The notes below the pieces were generated by a model. It ran no database searches. It was not told the DNA's origin and was given only the letters and a program-made list of their open reading frames with translations. Below, piece by piece: positions 34,782 through 46,218 of a stretch of 64,000 bases of DNA. A program made the position numbers and the translations under genes. Location of the stretch: positions 186,001 to 250,000 of the forward strand of contig JAMXBD010000389.1 of NCBI GenBank assembly GCA_024138025.1, in the 5' to 3' direction. The number at the start of each line of letters is the position of its first letter. Position 1 is the first letter of the stretch. Origin of the DNA: Combretum micranthum (lineage: Eukaryota > Streptophyta > Magnoliopsida > Myrtales > Combretaceae).

Positions 34782-36010
34782 TGTTGGGTGTCGAATCCAA
34801 CAAATAAAAATATTTATATTTAACCTACTCTAAAGATTTGTAAATAGGGTTGAGCAGGATCGTCTCCACAGGGAACTAGTAAAAATCTATTTCTATCAAG
34901 ATTGAGAAAAGAGAAAAAGTGGGGGGTTTTTGAAATCAAACAATTAAATAAATTCTATATCTAAATACGAAAATTCTATATTAGGAAAATATCCAACCAA
35001 AGTCTTAACACAATTCAATTCTTGGGATTGATCATTGACTCAAAGATTATTGTTCTTTTATTGAATAGATTGGTTATGACTTTCAACACGCTCTGAAAAT
35101 CTATCTTTCCTTGATGATTCGATAATCAAGATAAGATCTTTGATTATTTCCCTAATTGATTAGACAACCCAAATACGCTCTTAGAATTTAATCTATCAAT
35201 TGCTTTATGAAATAGAAAGATTACCAATCCGAATCAATAATCCAAAAGCATGAATCATTTAAACTAGATTATATTTCATCACAACACAAAATCAATCATC
35301 TGGTTATAATTAATCGTGTTGTTTCATCACATATATTAGAAAGATCATACAATTACGGATATGATTTCCTAATTGATTGATTATTGTTTTTAATCATACA
35401 ACCGGATCCAAAGTTGCAATCAATAAAATACAATAATAACATATAAGGCAGGGAATATGAATACTCAATTTAAGAACAATATAATAGAACCGTTTTGATC
35501 TCACAATCCATCTTGAATTGAATATGTAGCAATCCTTTGGCTAGATTTGGAGTTTAGCCACTCAATCCAAGAAAAACTCTCTCTAGGGTTTTGAAAAAAG
35601 CAAAAAGAACAAAAGAATGAATCTCTCTCTGCCTATATATGAAATAATACTAGGTTTAGATAATAAATTTTCGTATAGAAGTTGGCTGTCTAGGTGTTAT
35701 AACGTGGCTGGCAGCCAAAAATTCTCGAGCAAAGTTCTGCAGTGCTGATGGTGGCTCCATGGCCGGCGGCCATTATCCACTCAGTGCCGGCCATGAATGT
35801 TGACCGGCGGCGATTCCATGATGGCTGGCGGCCATGACTCCTCTGATGTATATCTCCCGTACTTAGTTCCTCTAAATCTTTCCATTCACTTTAAAAACCT
35901 GAAATATAACATTAACTTAATTAAGTACCAATTCCTCATAATTTCTATAAAATTAATAACAAGTTGATCAAGTTTTATCCAATATAAATTGAGTAAAATA
36001 TATCTCAACA
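34782..36010 (-). repeat. B 3' LTR (1229 bp)
   Basis: On the minus strand it starts TGTTGAGATATATT and ends ACACCCAACA. It carries ATGGCY-GGC-RGCCAT-like motifs at about 35710-35840 and a TATATA box near 35633. Confidence 0.95.
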
Positions 36011-37573
36011 AATTCCCACACTTAAACCTTGCTTGTCCTCAAGCAATACCAATAACCTAAAATGAAATCTTTGTTGGAGTGTGCTTCTTTCAAAATTCAT
36101 ATTCAAGCATCTCTTTTCTTTATTTTTCTTTCAAGACTTGTGATTTTCAGTGCTTACCGCTCAAACCAAACTGAGGACTTGTAATTAGAGTACTAAAATA
36201 AAAATTCAGTAGTTAATCTAAACAAAACAAACTTGAACCACATATTTAACCAAAGATCTTCTACTCAAGAGTAAATACTCAGTCCAGTAGGGAAAAATAC
36301 CCATTTAGACTTCACTGGACATCTAACCGACACATACTCTTACCAACACAGAATAAAAGCATGTGATATCAGTTCTTTCCCTAGATTTTTTTTTTGTTTA
36401 TTATAAGTCTTATTCCGCTTGATTGCTTCAACATTCATTTTTCTTTTTTCTCTCATTCAATCAAGCATTAAGAGCCTTCAGAGATGAATCTCTGGACGGG
36501 TTTTAGTCCGTTTCTTTTCAGCTCTTTTCTTCTCTAAATTTTTCTTTCAAAGCACTTTTCACTTTTTAGCCTTTCCTCCCTTATGTTATAGTGAGTTCAT
36601 TGAGTCGGCACATCCCGGGCTCATCACCCAAGTGACCAGGTTTTAAAGGGACCCCTACGAACTCTTCCTCACTCTAACATTCAAGTTGGATACTCATAAC
36701 TCGATTGCTTGAGTTAGAGGAGTATAGGCTATACTTGTTTCTTACTTTATTTTTTTTTTGAATGGAACAACACAAACTCAAGACTTTTTTTATCAAAGAT
36801 CACTAAAAAAAGACTTCCTTTATCTTTTTTACTAAGTGTTGAAAAATTCTTTAATAAAACTTATAAAAGTATATATAAGTTAGCTTTTTCCTAGAAGTAA
36901 ACCTGTTTATTTTTCACATGAGGACTCGACTTACTCTCAAACTTCCAAATCTAAAGCCAAATACACAGTAAATCTGTTCTTAAAGATTTCACTACTCAAT
37001 TTTAACTAAGTACTCAAATCACAACAGTATAGGTGAGTAAAGCACTTTCACAAGTAATATATTTTTTTTTTTTTTCAACACAAATTCCAGATTTCAATGA
37101 AATTTTTGAAAAAATTAGGCCTTAAATGCCCTATATTACTTAAGAACAAACATTCAAGAATTTAAAGTGTGGGTACACTTTCATATCCAGATGTCTTGTA
37201 TATATCATAAATCCAAAAATCAGACATCAATCACAAGATGAAATACTCCAATTCATATTTTATCCCTCCCCCACACTTATAATAAACAGTGTCCTCACTG
37301 TTTCTAATCAGCACAAAGTGAGAGAAAAATAAAAAGAAATAGGAATAACGGTACTTCCCCGGTTTCTCTTTTGAAGCTCCTTTGAAGTTCTTTGTCCTTT
37401 AAAGCTCATGAGAGAGATTTTCTTCTTCAATTCAAGATCTAAGACCTACAAAACCAAACAAATAAAAGAAAACAAAACACACAAAAACAAAAGCATTAGT
37501 AACAAAAACCATGGGTTGCCTCCCATGAAGCGCTTCTTTATAGTCCTTAGCTGGACTATTCCAACTCATTTTC
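36011..37573 (-). other. B 3' noncoding region with polypurine tract
   Basis: AAGTGTGGGAATT (minus strand, about 36011-36023) is the likely polypurine tract. The rest is AT-rich and noncoding. The 36585-36730 block is shared with C. Confidence 0.7.
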
Positions 37574-38697
37574 TTATGGAGGCTCAAAGATATAGGATTC
37601 CCAATTCTCAAACATAGGATATCCTTCAGTTAAATTCTTCTCATGATTCACCCTAGCGATCTCTCCATCTAATGCCCTCAATAGCTGATCGAAAAATATG
37701 TCGCTAGTGTCTCTTTTATGCACATCCTCCTTTAGATTCAACTTATCATCTCCAATCTTCTCCAAAACTTGTCCAGTGTCAACTAATTTATCTCCAAGTC
37801 CATCCACTTTTGATTCATCAACTAGGCTCTCTTCTTCCACTTCCACAACCTGATTGTCATTCTTAGAGATAGCAAAAATATTAGAAATATTTGAATTAAT
37901 TTTCTTTTCACTATCTACGAGAATCTAATGATCTCCCCATCAAATTCCATAGTCATAACCCCTTCATTAACATCAATTTTGGTTTTAGATGTTTTCATAA
38001 ATGGTCTCCCAAGCAAAAGTGTAGGTGATTTTGAATACATCTCCTCACCCATATCAATTACATAAAAGTCAGCGGGAAACACTAATCCATTGACTTGTAC
38101 CAAAACATCTTCCAAAATACCTGATGGATATATATTAGATCTATCTGCAAGTTGCAAGATTACTCTTGTTTCTTTCAAAGATCCAATATTCAACTTCTCA
38201 TATATAGATAAGGGCATGATATTAACTGAAGCTCCTAGGTCACACATACAATTTTCAATCTTAACTTGATCTATTGTACAAGGAATAGAAAACGTACCAG
38301 GGTCCTTGCACTTTGGTGGTAGCTTCTTCTGAAGAACAGCAGAAATATTCTCACCCATATAAACCATCTCATTTCCTCTAAGCTTCTTCTTGTTTGTGCA
38401 AAGATCTTTCAGAAACTTAGCATATCGAGGTATTTTCTTAATCACATCCAATAAAGGAATATTCACCTCGACTTTCCTAAAAGTCTCCAAAATTTCCTTC
38501 TCTTCATCCAATTTCTTGGATTGATTCAACCTAGAAGGGAATGGGGGTATAGGCTTGTAGATCGGGGGTAAAGATTTTTCTACTTGTTTTTCTTCCATGT
38601 GGGGGCTCTCTTTTTCACTTTCCTTGGAGTTGGTCTCAATTACCTTCCTACTTGAGTCTTGCAATTCCTTTCCAAATCTCAAGGAAATTGCACTCAC
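37574..38697 (-). pseudogene. B aspartic protease with C-terminal extension
   Basis: The frame 38697-37915 (260 codons) starts in the ISLRFGKEL motif that follows Athila gag. It runs through a Glu/Lys/Pro-rich linker and the VEVNIPLLDVIKKIPRYAKFLKDL block, then retropepsin: catalytic DLGAS near 38245, IMPLSIYEKL, QLADRS, GILEDVLVQV, LLLGRPFM. After a stop at 37915, which may be a point mutation or frame break, an acidic extension continues at 37846-37574 and ends YIFEPP-stop. C ends with the same FEPP motif, so this C-terminus looks conserved in this non-autonomous group. Confidence 0.85.
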
Positions 38698-40059
38698 ATT
38701 TTCTCTATGATTCAGTGTTAGAAGGCAACTTACCTTTGTTCAATCTTACCTACTGAAGTGGCAAGTTGGCTCATTTGATTCTCCAATTCTTGATACTTTG
38801 CTTCGTCTCATATTGGAATTGTTTAGTCTCATCCTGAAATTGTTTAGTGTTAATGGCAAGAGACTTAACAATATCTTCAAGTGACGTACCTGAAGACGAA
38901 GACTGTTGTGGTGGTGGTTGTTGTGGCCTTGGTTGATATTGTTGTAATTTTGAGGCCTTGGTTGGTAGCTGAAGTTTGGATGATCCCTCCATCCAGGATT
39001 GTATGTAGTGGCATAGGGATCATATTTTCTTTGAGGTGGTTGTGGTTGTCCTGGAAATACTCCAATCGCATTTGCATGCGAATATGAATCTTCTTGTAAT
39101 GTTGGACACATGTCTGTGGGATGGTTGGAAGCACATATACCACAAGCTTTCGCTTGTTGATGGTTTCCAGGAGCAATTTGCTGTACTAGAGAAGTCAGGT
39201 TAGATAATTGATTTTCTAGATGAGAAACACTTACCTCATTGACTCTTCTTGTTGAAGGATCGTGACGGAAGCCAAATTGCTGTGAGTTTGCAGCCATGAG
39301 TGATATCAAATCCCTAGCCTGAGCAGGGGTTTTGTCTACAATCGCTCCTCCGCTCGCCACATCCATCATTTTCCTTTCTATTGGCAGCAGACCTTCATAG
39401 AAATATTGGATCAAAAGCTGTTCTGAAATACCATGTTGTGGACAACTGGCAACCAATTGCTTGAATCGCTCCCAATATTCGTGAAGATTTTCTGTGTCCC
39501 TTTGTCTTATCCCACTAATTTCCTGTCTAATATTTGCAGCTCTTGTTGCAAGGAAGAATTTGTCCAGAAAAGCTTTAACCATATCAGTCCAAGTAGCAAT
39601 GGATCCAGGAGGTAGATAAAATAACCAATCCTTTGCCTTGTCTTTCAATGAGAATGGGAAAGCTCTTAACTTGATTTGATCTTCAGGAATCCCTTGAGGT
39701 CTCATGCTGGAACAAACAACGTGGAATTCCTTCAAGTGTTTATGAGGATCCTCATTTTCCAAACCATGAAAACTTGGCAACAGATGAATAAGACCTGATT
39801 TTAACTCAAAATCTACATTCAATTCAGGGTATTGAATGCATAACGGTTGTTGAGTCACATCCGGTGCGGCCAATTGTCTCAAAGTTCTCTCTTGATTTGC
39901 CATCTCTTCCTCTTCTTGATCTTGTTCAATTTCCAAACTTTCAGTTTCCTGTTTCTCAGACTCATTAGATGATTCGGTTAATTCCAAAGCTTGAGTCAAT
40001 CCAGGAGATGAAGATGATGTTGTAACGTCTTGAGCACGCAGTTTTGCTTGTTTGCGCAT
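38698..40059 (-). CDS. gag: B Gag (near-complete, C-terminal frame break)
   Basis: An open frame of 437 codons (40059-38746). It has an acidic N-terminus, the Athila gag core (DKAKDWLFYLPPGSI, FLDKFF, RQRDTENLHEYWERFKQL, LIQYFYEGLLP) and a zinc knuckle C-x2-C-x3-H-x4-C (CGICASNHPTDMC) near 39110-39150. A Pro/Gln/Asn-rich tail follows. A frame break near 38890 moves the last roughly 40 residues (GTSLEDIVKSLAINTKQFQ, then MSQLATSVGKIEQ) to other frames. It would form the particle and bind RNA. As the best-preserved frame in the window it is called CDS, but the natural C-terminus is disrupted. Confidence 0.8.
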
Positions 40060-40172
40060 TTCCTCTCTGTCTTCTCAATTTCTGTATCAAACTCTAAACT
40101 TCCAGTATGAGAAGATCGAGTCATAAACAAAAATAAAATAAAAAGAAATAGAAATAGATCTTTGACACCAGT

Positions 40173-40190
40173 TCCCCGGCAACGGCGCCA
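40173..40190 (-). promoter_or_regulatory. Primer binding site of B (tRNA-Asp type)
   Basis: The minus strand reads TGGCGCCGTTGCCGGGGA, the classic Asp-tRNA-complementary site of Athila and many gypsy elements, just inside the 5' LTR. Confidence 0.93.
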
Positions 40191-40195
40191 AAATT

Positions 40196-41416
40196 TGGTG
40201 GGTGTCGAATCCAACAAATAAAAATATTTATATTTAACCTACTCTAAAGATTTGTAAATAGGGTTGAGCAGGATCATCTCCATAGGGAACTAGTAAAAAT
40301 CTATTTCTATCAAGATTGAGAAAAGAGAAAAATTGGGGGTTTTTGAAATCAAACAATTAAAAAATTCTATATCTAAATACGAAAATTCTATATTAGGAAA
40401 ATATCCAACCAAAGTCTTACCACAATTCAATTCTTGGGATTGATCATTGACTCAAAGATTATTGTTCTTTTATTGAATAGATTGGTTATGACTTTCACAC
40501 GCTCTGAAAATCTATCTTTCCTTAATGATTCGATAATCAAGATAAGATCTTTGATTATTTCCCTAATTGATTAGACAACCCCAAATACGCTCTTAGAATT
40601 TAATTTATCAATTGCTTTATGAAATAGAAAGATTACCAATCCTAATCAATAATCCAAAAGCATGAATCATTTAAACTAGATTATATTTCATCACAACACA
40701 AAATCAATCATCTGGTTATAATTAATCGTGTTGTTTCATCACATATATTAGAAAGATCATACAATTACGGATATGATTTCCTAATTGATTGATTATTGTT
40801 TGTTAATCATACAACCGAATCCAAAGTTGCAATCAATAAACATAAAATAATAACATATAAGGCAGATGAAATATGAATACTCAATTTAAGAACAATATAA
40901 TAGAACCGTTTTGATCTCACAATCCATCTTGAATTGAATATATAGCAATCCTTTGGCTAGATTTGGAGTTTGGCCACTCATGATCCAAGAAAAACTCTCT
41001 CTAGGGTTTTGGAAAAAGCAAAAAGAAAAAAGAATGAATCTCTCTCTGCCTATATATGAAATAATACTAGGTTTAGATAATAAATTTTCGTATAGAAGTT
41101 GGCTGTCTAGGTGTTATAACATGGCTGGCAGCCAAAAATTCTCGAGCAAAGTTCTGCAGTGCTGATGGCCGGCGGCCATTATCCACTCAGTGCCGGCCAT
41201 GAATGTTGACCAGCGGTGATTCCATGATGGCTGGCGGCCATGACTCCTCTGATGTATATCTCCCGTACTTAGTTCCTCTAAATCTTTCCATTCACTTTAA
41301 AAACCTGAAATATAACATTAACTTAATTAAGTACCAATTCCTCATAATTTCTATAAAATTAATAACAAGTTGATCAAGTTTTATCCAATATAAATTGAGT
41401 AAAATATATCTCAACA
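40196..41416 (-). repeat. B 5' LTR (1221 bp)
   Basis: Colinear with 34782-36010. On the minus strand a cluster of palindromic motifs (41241-41121) precedes a TATATA box (41051-41056). Motifs ATGGCTGGCGGCCAT (41227-41241), ATGGCCGGCGGCCAT (41165-41179) and ATGGCTGGCAGCCA (41121-41134) are visible. Confidence 0.95.
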
Positions 41417-41421
41417 ATGAC

Positions 41422-42259
41422 TGTCTCTTTCCCATTCATCTTCCTCTTCTTACTCATGACTTCTTTTAAAAATCGTCTATATTGAGGCAATTCTTCCAAA
41501 ATTTCAATCAAGGGAATATTGACTTCAAGCTTCTTAAACACCTCCAGGAATCTCTTAAAATCTTCATCATCTTTCCTCTTTCTTTGTCTTCCTAGAAAAG
41601 GGACTGATGGCACATCTAATCTGACAATAGGTTCAATGACTACAGGAGTGTACTCTTGTTGTACCACATCTTCCATATGAGTTGATGCAGAAGCCAAAGT
41701 TTCTTGTTTCTTAACCAGCTTGCTTGCATCTGCTTTAATCTCATTTGCAGGCTCAATTGGGGTAGAGGGCTTTTCAAGATCTGCAATCTTCTCTCCTAAT
41801 TTTTCAAACCCCTCTATGGTTAGATTTGCAAGCTTGTCAATTGCTAATTCCCAAGTTGGCTTGTCTTCTTTTGTTTCAACCTCAATTGCCACTGGAGAAT
41901 TGCTGTCCATTTTCTCTGCACTTGACACAACTGTTTCTTCTTTCTCTTTTTCTAGCCATTCATTGTCAACTGGGATTTCTTCATTCTTTCCATCACAAGA
42001 AAGCTCCCAATCTGCATAGTTTGCAAATTTAAAAATAGATGAAATCAATTCAATCAGATCTGTTACCTGAGTCTCTAATTTCTTAATAACTGCTTGTTGT
42101 TTCTCCAACTTTTCTTCCCATTTCTTCTATAAACCTCTCACAATCTCTTCAAAACTTTTCTCTTTATCAAGATCTGTAACTATGGGGATAGAAGAAGAAT
42201 TGACAACTGTCTTTTGCCTTGGAATCTCATAAGTGTGGTGATATTCTTGATTTGACATT
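41422..42259 (-). pseudogene. C gag-protease linker and protease N-terminal part
   Basis: Reading leftward from the L2 insertion point, the frame starts with MSNQEYHHTYE, has one in-frame stop near 42128 and continues in the open frame 42108-41422. This is a Glu/Lys-rich linker (including a heptad-like EKQQAVIKKLETQV stretch), then KKLEVNIPLIEILEELPQYRRFLKEV, the conserved block before Athila protease. The frame is cut at 41421 by element B and resumes at 34776. Confidence 0.8.
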
Positions 42260-43092
42260 TGTAAGCCCCCGAATTTTTCGAGAATGGTTTTAGAATACTA
42301 AATCGAAACCCTAAAGTCTGACCCAAGTTGAAACAGAACCTTAATTAAATTTGATCACGGGATTTCATAAGAGAATCTTCAAAAACAAAAATAGAAAGTT
42401 CAATAATCGTTCGATTTGAAAACCGAACATGAGAAGATCCACCTACCCAATCCCTAATATAAACCCCTCAATTTCTAGGGTAAAGTTGGATTAAACCCTA
42501 ACCTTAGTCAAACTGAAACTTCAAAAGTCAACAAAGATCAAGACAATCAAACAATTTCAACTCCGACAATCCCGCATTCTCAGATTCACAAATTTCGAGT
42601 GTCCTTTGGACTCAATCGAGAACAGTTCTCCAAAAGCGCATTCGGGAGCTCGGAATAATAAAAATATTCCAACAACACCAAAAGACTCGTAATTAAACAA
42701 GGATTTCAAAAATATCAGTTTTAGAATTTTTCGGTAATTAAAAATTAACAGAAATAGCTTGTTTATGCGTATTTTTATTACTACCGATATTTTATATGTC
42801 TAGTCTTCTATGCATAGTACTATTCCTACTATTCATTACTATTTCTCTATCTCTACTTTTTCTTACACCTATTTCTTACTATCTACATACCTATTTTCTT
42901 ACTTTTTACTTTTCCAATACAACTTTATTCACATCAAACCTTACACATTACTTCTTTTCATTACAAAAATACAAAAATTAATTAAAACTCTCTCTCTTCC
43001 TCCTCCATTATGCGCCGGCCTCCCTCTCCCTTTCTCATTATTATTTTCTTTTCAATTTATTTTATTACATCAATAATTCACTCCAAAAATTC

Positions 43093-43100
43093 TATAAATA
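43093..43100 (+). promoter_or_regulatory. TATA box of L2
   Basis: TATAAATA followed by CCCCC. The equivalent motif is seen in L1 (26225-26232), L5 (61650-61657) and, on the minus strand, L3 (52279-52272) and L4 (59900-59893). Confidence 0.6.
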
Positions 43101-44112
43101 CCCCCTTCCTCCTTCATTCCTTCACACATCCGTTTTACATAACAAAACTCTACCAAAATACTCTCTCAAAACCTCTCTCCAACAAATCTCTCTCAGAACA
43201 CTCTCTAGCATTCACTACACTTCAAGAAGAAAATAACAAACACAAAACCCATTCATCTCTTTTCAAACATTTCATTAAACCTTAGGTAAAAATTCTACCT
43301 ATATTTTTTATCATGTTCATACAACTTAGCATAAGCTTAGTGTATGTTTCTTAGGCTCATATGTGTTAAAGAAGCAATAATATGTTCATGTTCTGTTTTT
43401 GTTCATGTTCTTATTTTACATTATGTTGTTATACTGTTATTATTGTTATTATTATTTTTGCTCTAATCTAACTTATATAATATTATGTATACTAAGTGTA
43501 TATATTTATTTAGAGCATATAAGCTCATTGTTATTTATTTATTTTCATGTCTTGCAATTTATTTATTTACTTATTTTACGCAATTTAATTAAGACTAGTC
43601 TTTCTAGTCTTAGACTTGTCCATATCAAGTCAAAATGATTTTCTTTTCTTTCCTTTGGGACTAGTCTATTCTTAGTCTCGGGTTGCCTTAATGAAGCTAA
43701 GGCTCCTAATACATGATCGAGATACCTTGATGAAGCTAAGGTTCCCAATGCTTGACTATTTTATTTTGTTTATTTACTTACAAGCAATTCTTTTTATCTT
43801 ATTATGTATTATCTTTACTTTTACATTACTACATATTCATGCATGATTAAAAATGTTGTTGTCTTGAATAAAAATAAAAATAAAAATAAAAATGGGTTCT
43901 TTCATAAATAAAGAAAAGTCAACTAGATTTCTTAACAAAAGAAATTTTCAACAAAGGGATCTAAGTTTTGTTTTAACTCTTTTTAAAGGATAAGCTAACC
44001 ATAAATTCTAAAAGAATTAGTAATGTAGATTTCTTCAAAATTGTAATATACTAAATTATTTTAAGTGGTAAATGTTCACAAGCTACTAGATTCTAATATG
44101 CCTATATGTTGA

Positions 44113-46218
44113 TGTTAAAAATAGGTTAAGTTTGATCAATTTCGTGTTAGAACAAGATTTACAACAATTGGATTAATTTTCTTAATTCATGTAATTAAGG
44201 CTGGCATCTCTGATGAAGAATGTCGCCGGCCTATATTTAAATTTTGCCAGTGTACTTTGTAATAAATTGTACGCCGCCTCTTGGAGAATATACGCCACCA
44301 GCGTACAGACGGTGTAGGATGAGAACAGTAGTGTTTTTTTTAACGCTGGGAGGAGAGCTGCCGGCATTCATAGGGTTTCTTTTCTACATTGGCATGAAAG
44401 CCGCCGGCGTAGGTCTAAGAATTGCCGGCGTATGAAGGGACATTTTGAATTCTAGGAATCAAGGCCTCGATGAACGCTGCCGGCCTTCGTGTAGATCTGG
44501 CCAGCGTATGGTGTAAGCCGGCAAGGTACACCGCCGGCATAGAGCCTGCGTATGACCAAATTTCTATAAATACGAAACGCGAAAATCATTTTTGGCAGAC
44601 TTTTCCTTATATCGTTTCCCCTTCGTATAAGAGAGTTCTGAAGCATTTTTGGAGATCTAAGGCCTGGAGAATCATTCGGAGGGTATTATTGATTAAAAGT
44701 AAGTGATCTTAACCATTTCGTTTGGATTATATACAAATTTGTATAAGTATCTTAGGGTTTGGATGAATATTTCATGAAGGAATTTGAAGAATAAACCCTA
44801 GCTCGTGTTTTGATCAGAATAGGAAGAGAAGAAACAAGTATCATACGTTCCATAAGTGAGTATAAGTTTTGAATACTTTTATACGAAATTGGACGGCCTT
44901 GATATTACAATATTGATCATATGATATGTTTTATAGGGTCTTGGTGAAGATTCTGATTTAAGGATTTCAAATATCCATTCTTTGATATTATTGGAAGTAC
45001 TTGGGATTATTGATCAGTTGAGAAATTCTATATCAGGTTAGTTTAGATAGGTTGTTTTATGTTAAGATATTGCGATAATGTCTGTTGATATGTATATATA
45101 TATCTTGTAACAGGACATTTGAAGTTTGTGAAACTGTTGATGTAAATATAGGAGTTGGTGGAGTTTGGGTAAACTTAGTGTTGTTGGTATCAAATTATGA
45201 GGATTTTATTTGGATTCCTGAAATTTAGAAAGGTACAACCAATCCATTGTTTGTTGTATGCGCTTGTAGATTAGAATTTTTATGAATGGATGTAGGAACA
45301 GAATTGCATAATAAATTTAATAAATATTCGGCTTAATAATTGTCTGTCTGGTTGTGGTTGGCTTTGACCAGTAGAGACCTGGCAGACAGTGATACTGGTG
45401 AGATACCCTGATGATCTTAGTGTGAGGTTGTCCTGAGTGGACTCGTGCTAAGAAATGATTCCGGTAGAATTTAGGTGTTCAGGAATTGGGATGTTTGGGG
45501 AGTACCCACTCATCCATATATGTATATATGATTATTTATTTTCAAATCAGTTGGTTGTTTTTATAGTAAAGTCTGAGTTACTCTGGGTTCAAGATTTATG
45601 TATACTAGATTCTGAACTATGTTGTTTTGCTGGACTAAAATAGATAATAAACTGTTGTATGCATTTAGTTTAGTTGCATGTATTTATATATATGTTGTTT
45701 GTGCATAACCTTGCTTGAACTCGATTGGATATTATCGTACTGGGCTTTGCCGCTCATTCTATTATATTTCAGGTGCAGGTGATGATAATGTGATTTATGA
45801 TCTTTCGGGTTTTGATATCATCTATGAGGATGGGGATGGCGTTAGCGGTCCTGACTACCCTGCTGATGACTAGTTGTATAGTCATAGATGATATAGGATG
45901 GAACAGAGAAGACTTTAATGATTGATTTATATTTTGTTTATTGAAATTTAAGTTGTATCTGGAGTTCTATATCTGGTATTAGTTTTTAGGGTATGGTTTG
46001 ACTTGTTGACCTGCAGTTATGTCAACAATGTCTAGTTTTCTGATTATGGAGAATTTTATATTTATCAGAATGTTTATTTATGAGGATCATATGATTTCTT
46101 CTATACCTTGTGAGTTATACAGGTGATATTTGAAAATTTGCGGATATTAGAGCCTTAGCGTGTCCTAATCAAGAGAGGACACGTGGCGGGTTGTAATGCC
46201 TTATTTTAGGGCATTACA
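44113..46218 (+). repeat. D: chromovirus-like solo LTR inside L2
   Basis: The left edge is uncertain (TGTTAAAAATAGG at 44113, or TGTTGATG at 44107). The right edge is GGCATTACA at 46218. It contains seven GCCGGC sites at 44220-44550, TATAAATA at 44565-44572, a GTAAGTGATC donor-like site at about 44700, and a terminal palindrome TGTAATGCC...GGCATTACA (46192-46218). The ACACGTGGCGGGTTGTAATGCC ending resembles plant Tekay/Del LTR ends. It has no coding capacity and no clear target duplication. Confidence 0.6.

Larger units (their letters stand above)
34782..41416 (-). mobile_element. B: Athila-type gag-protease retrotransposon nested in C (6635 bp)
   Basis: Intact structure on the minus strand: 5' LTR 40196-41416, primer site 40173-40190, gag, protease, noncoding tail, polypurine tract near 36011-36025 and 3' LTR 34782-36010, with perfect ATGAC duplications. 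The two LTRs look almost identical, apart from an indel of about ten bases in the GC-rich part and a few substitutions, which suggests a recent insertion. There is no RT, RNase H or integrase. It must have been mobilised by an autonomous relative. Confidence 0.95.

Noticed and set aside
42796..43285. Overlapping plus-strand frames rich in Ser, Phe, Leu and Thr
   Set aside because: They come from the pyrimidine-rich promoter/leader of L2. Matching stretches in L1 and L4 do not keep the frames.
44182..44706. Short frames on both strands in LTR D
   Set aside because: They follow the GC-rich motif cluster; no conserved domain and no length typical of a gene.
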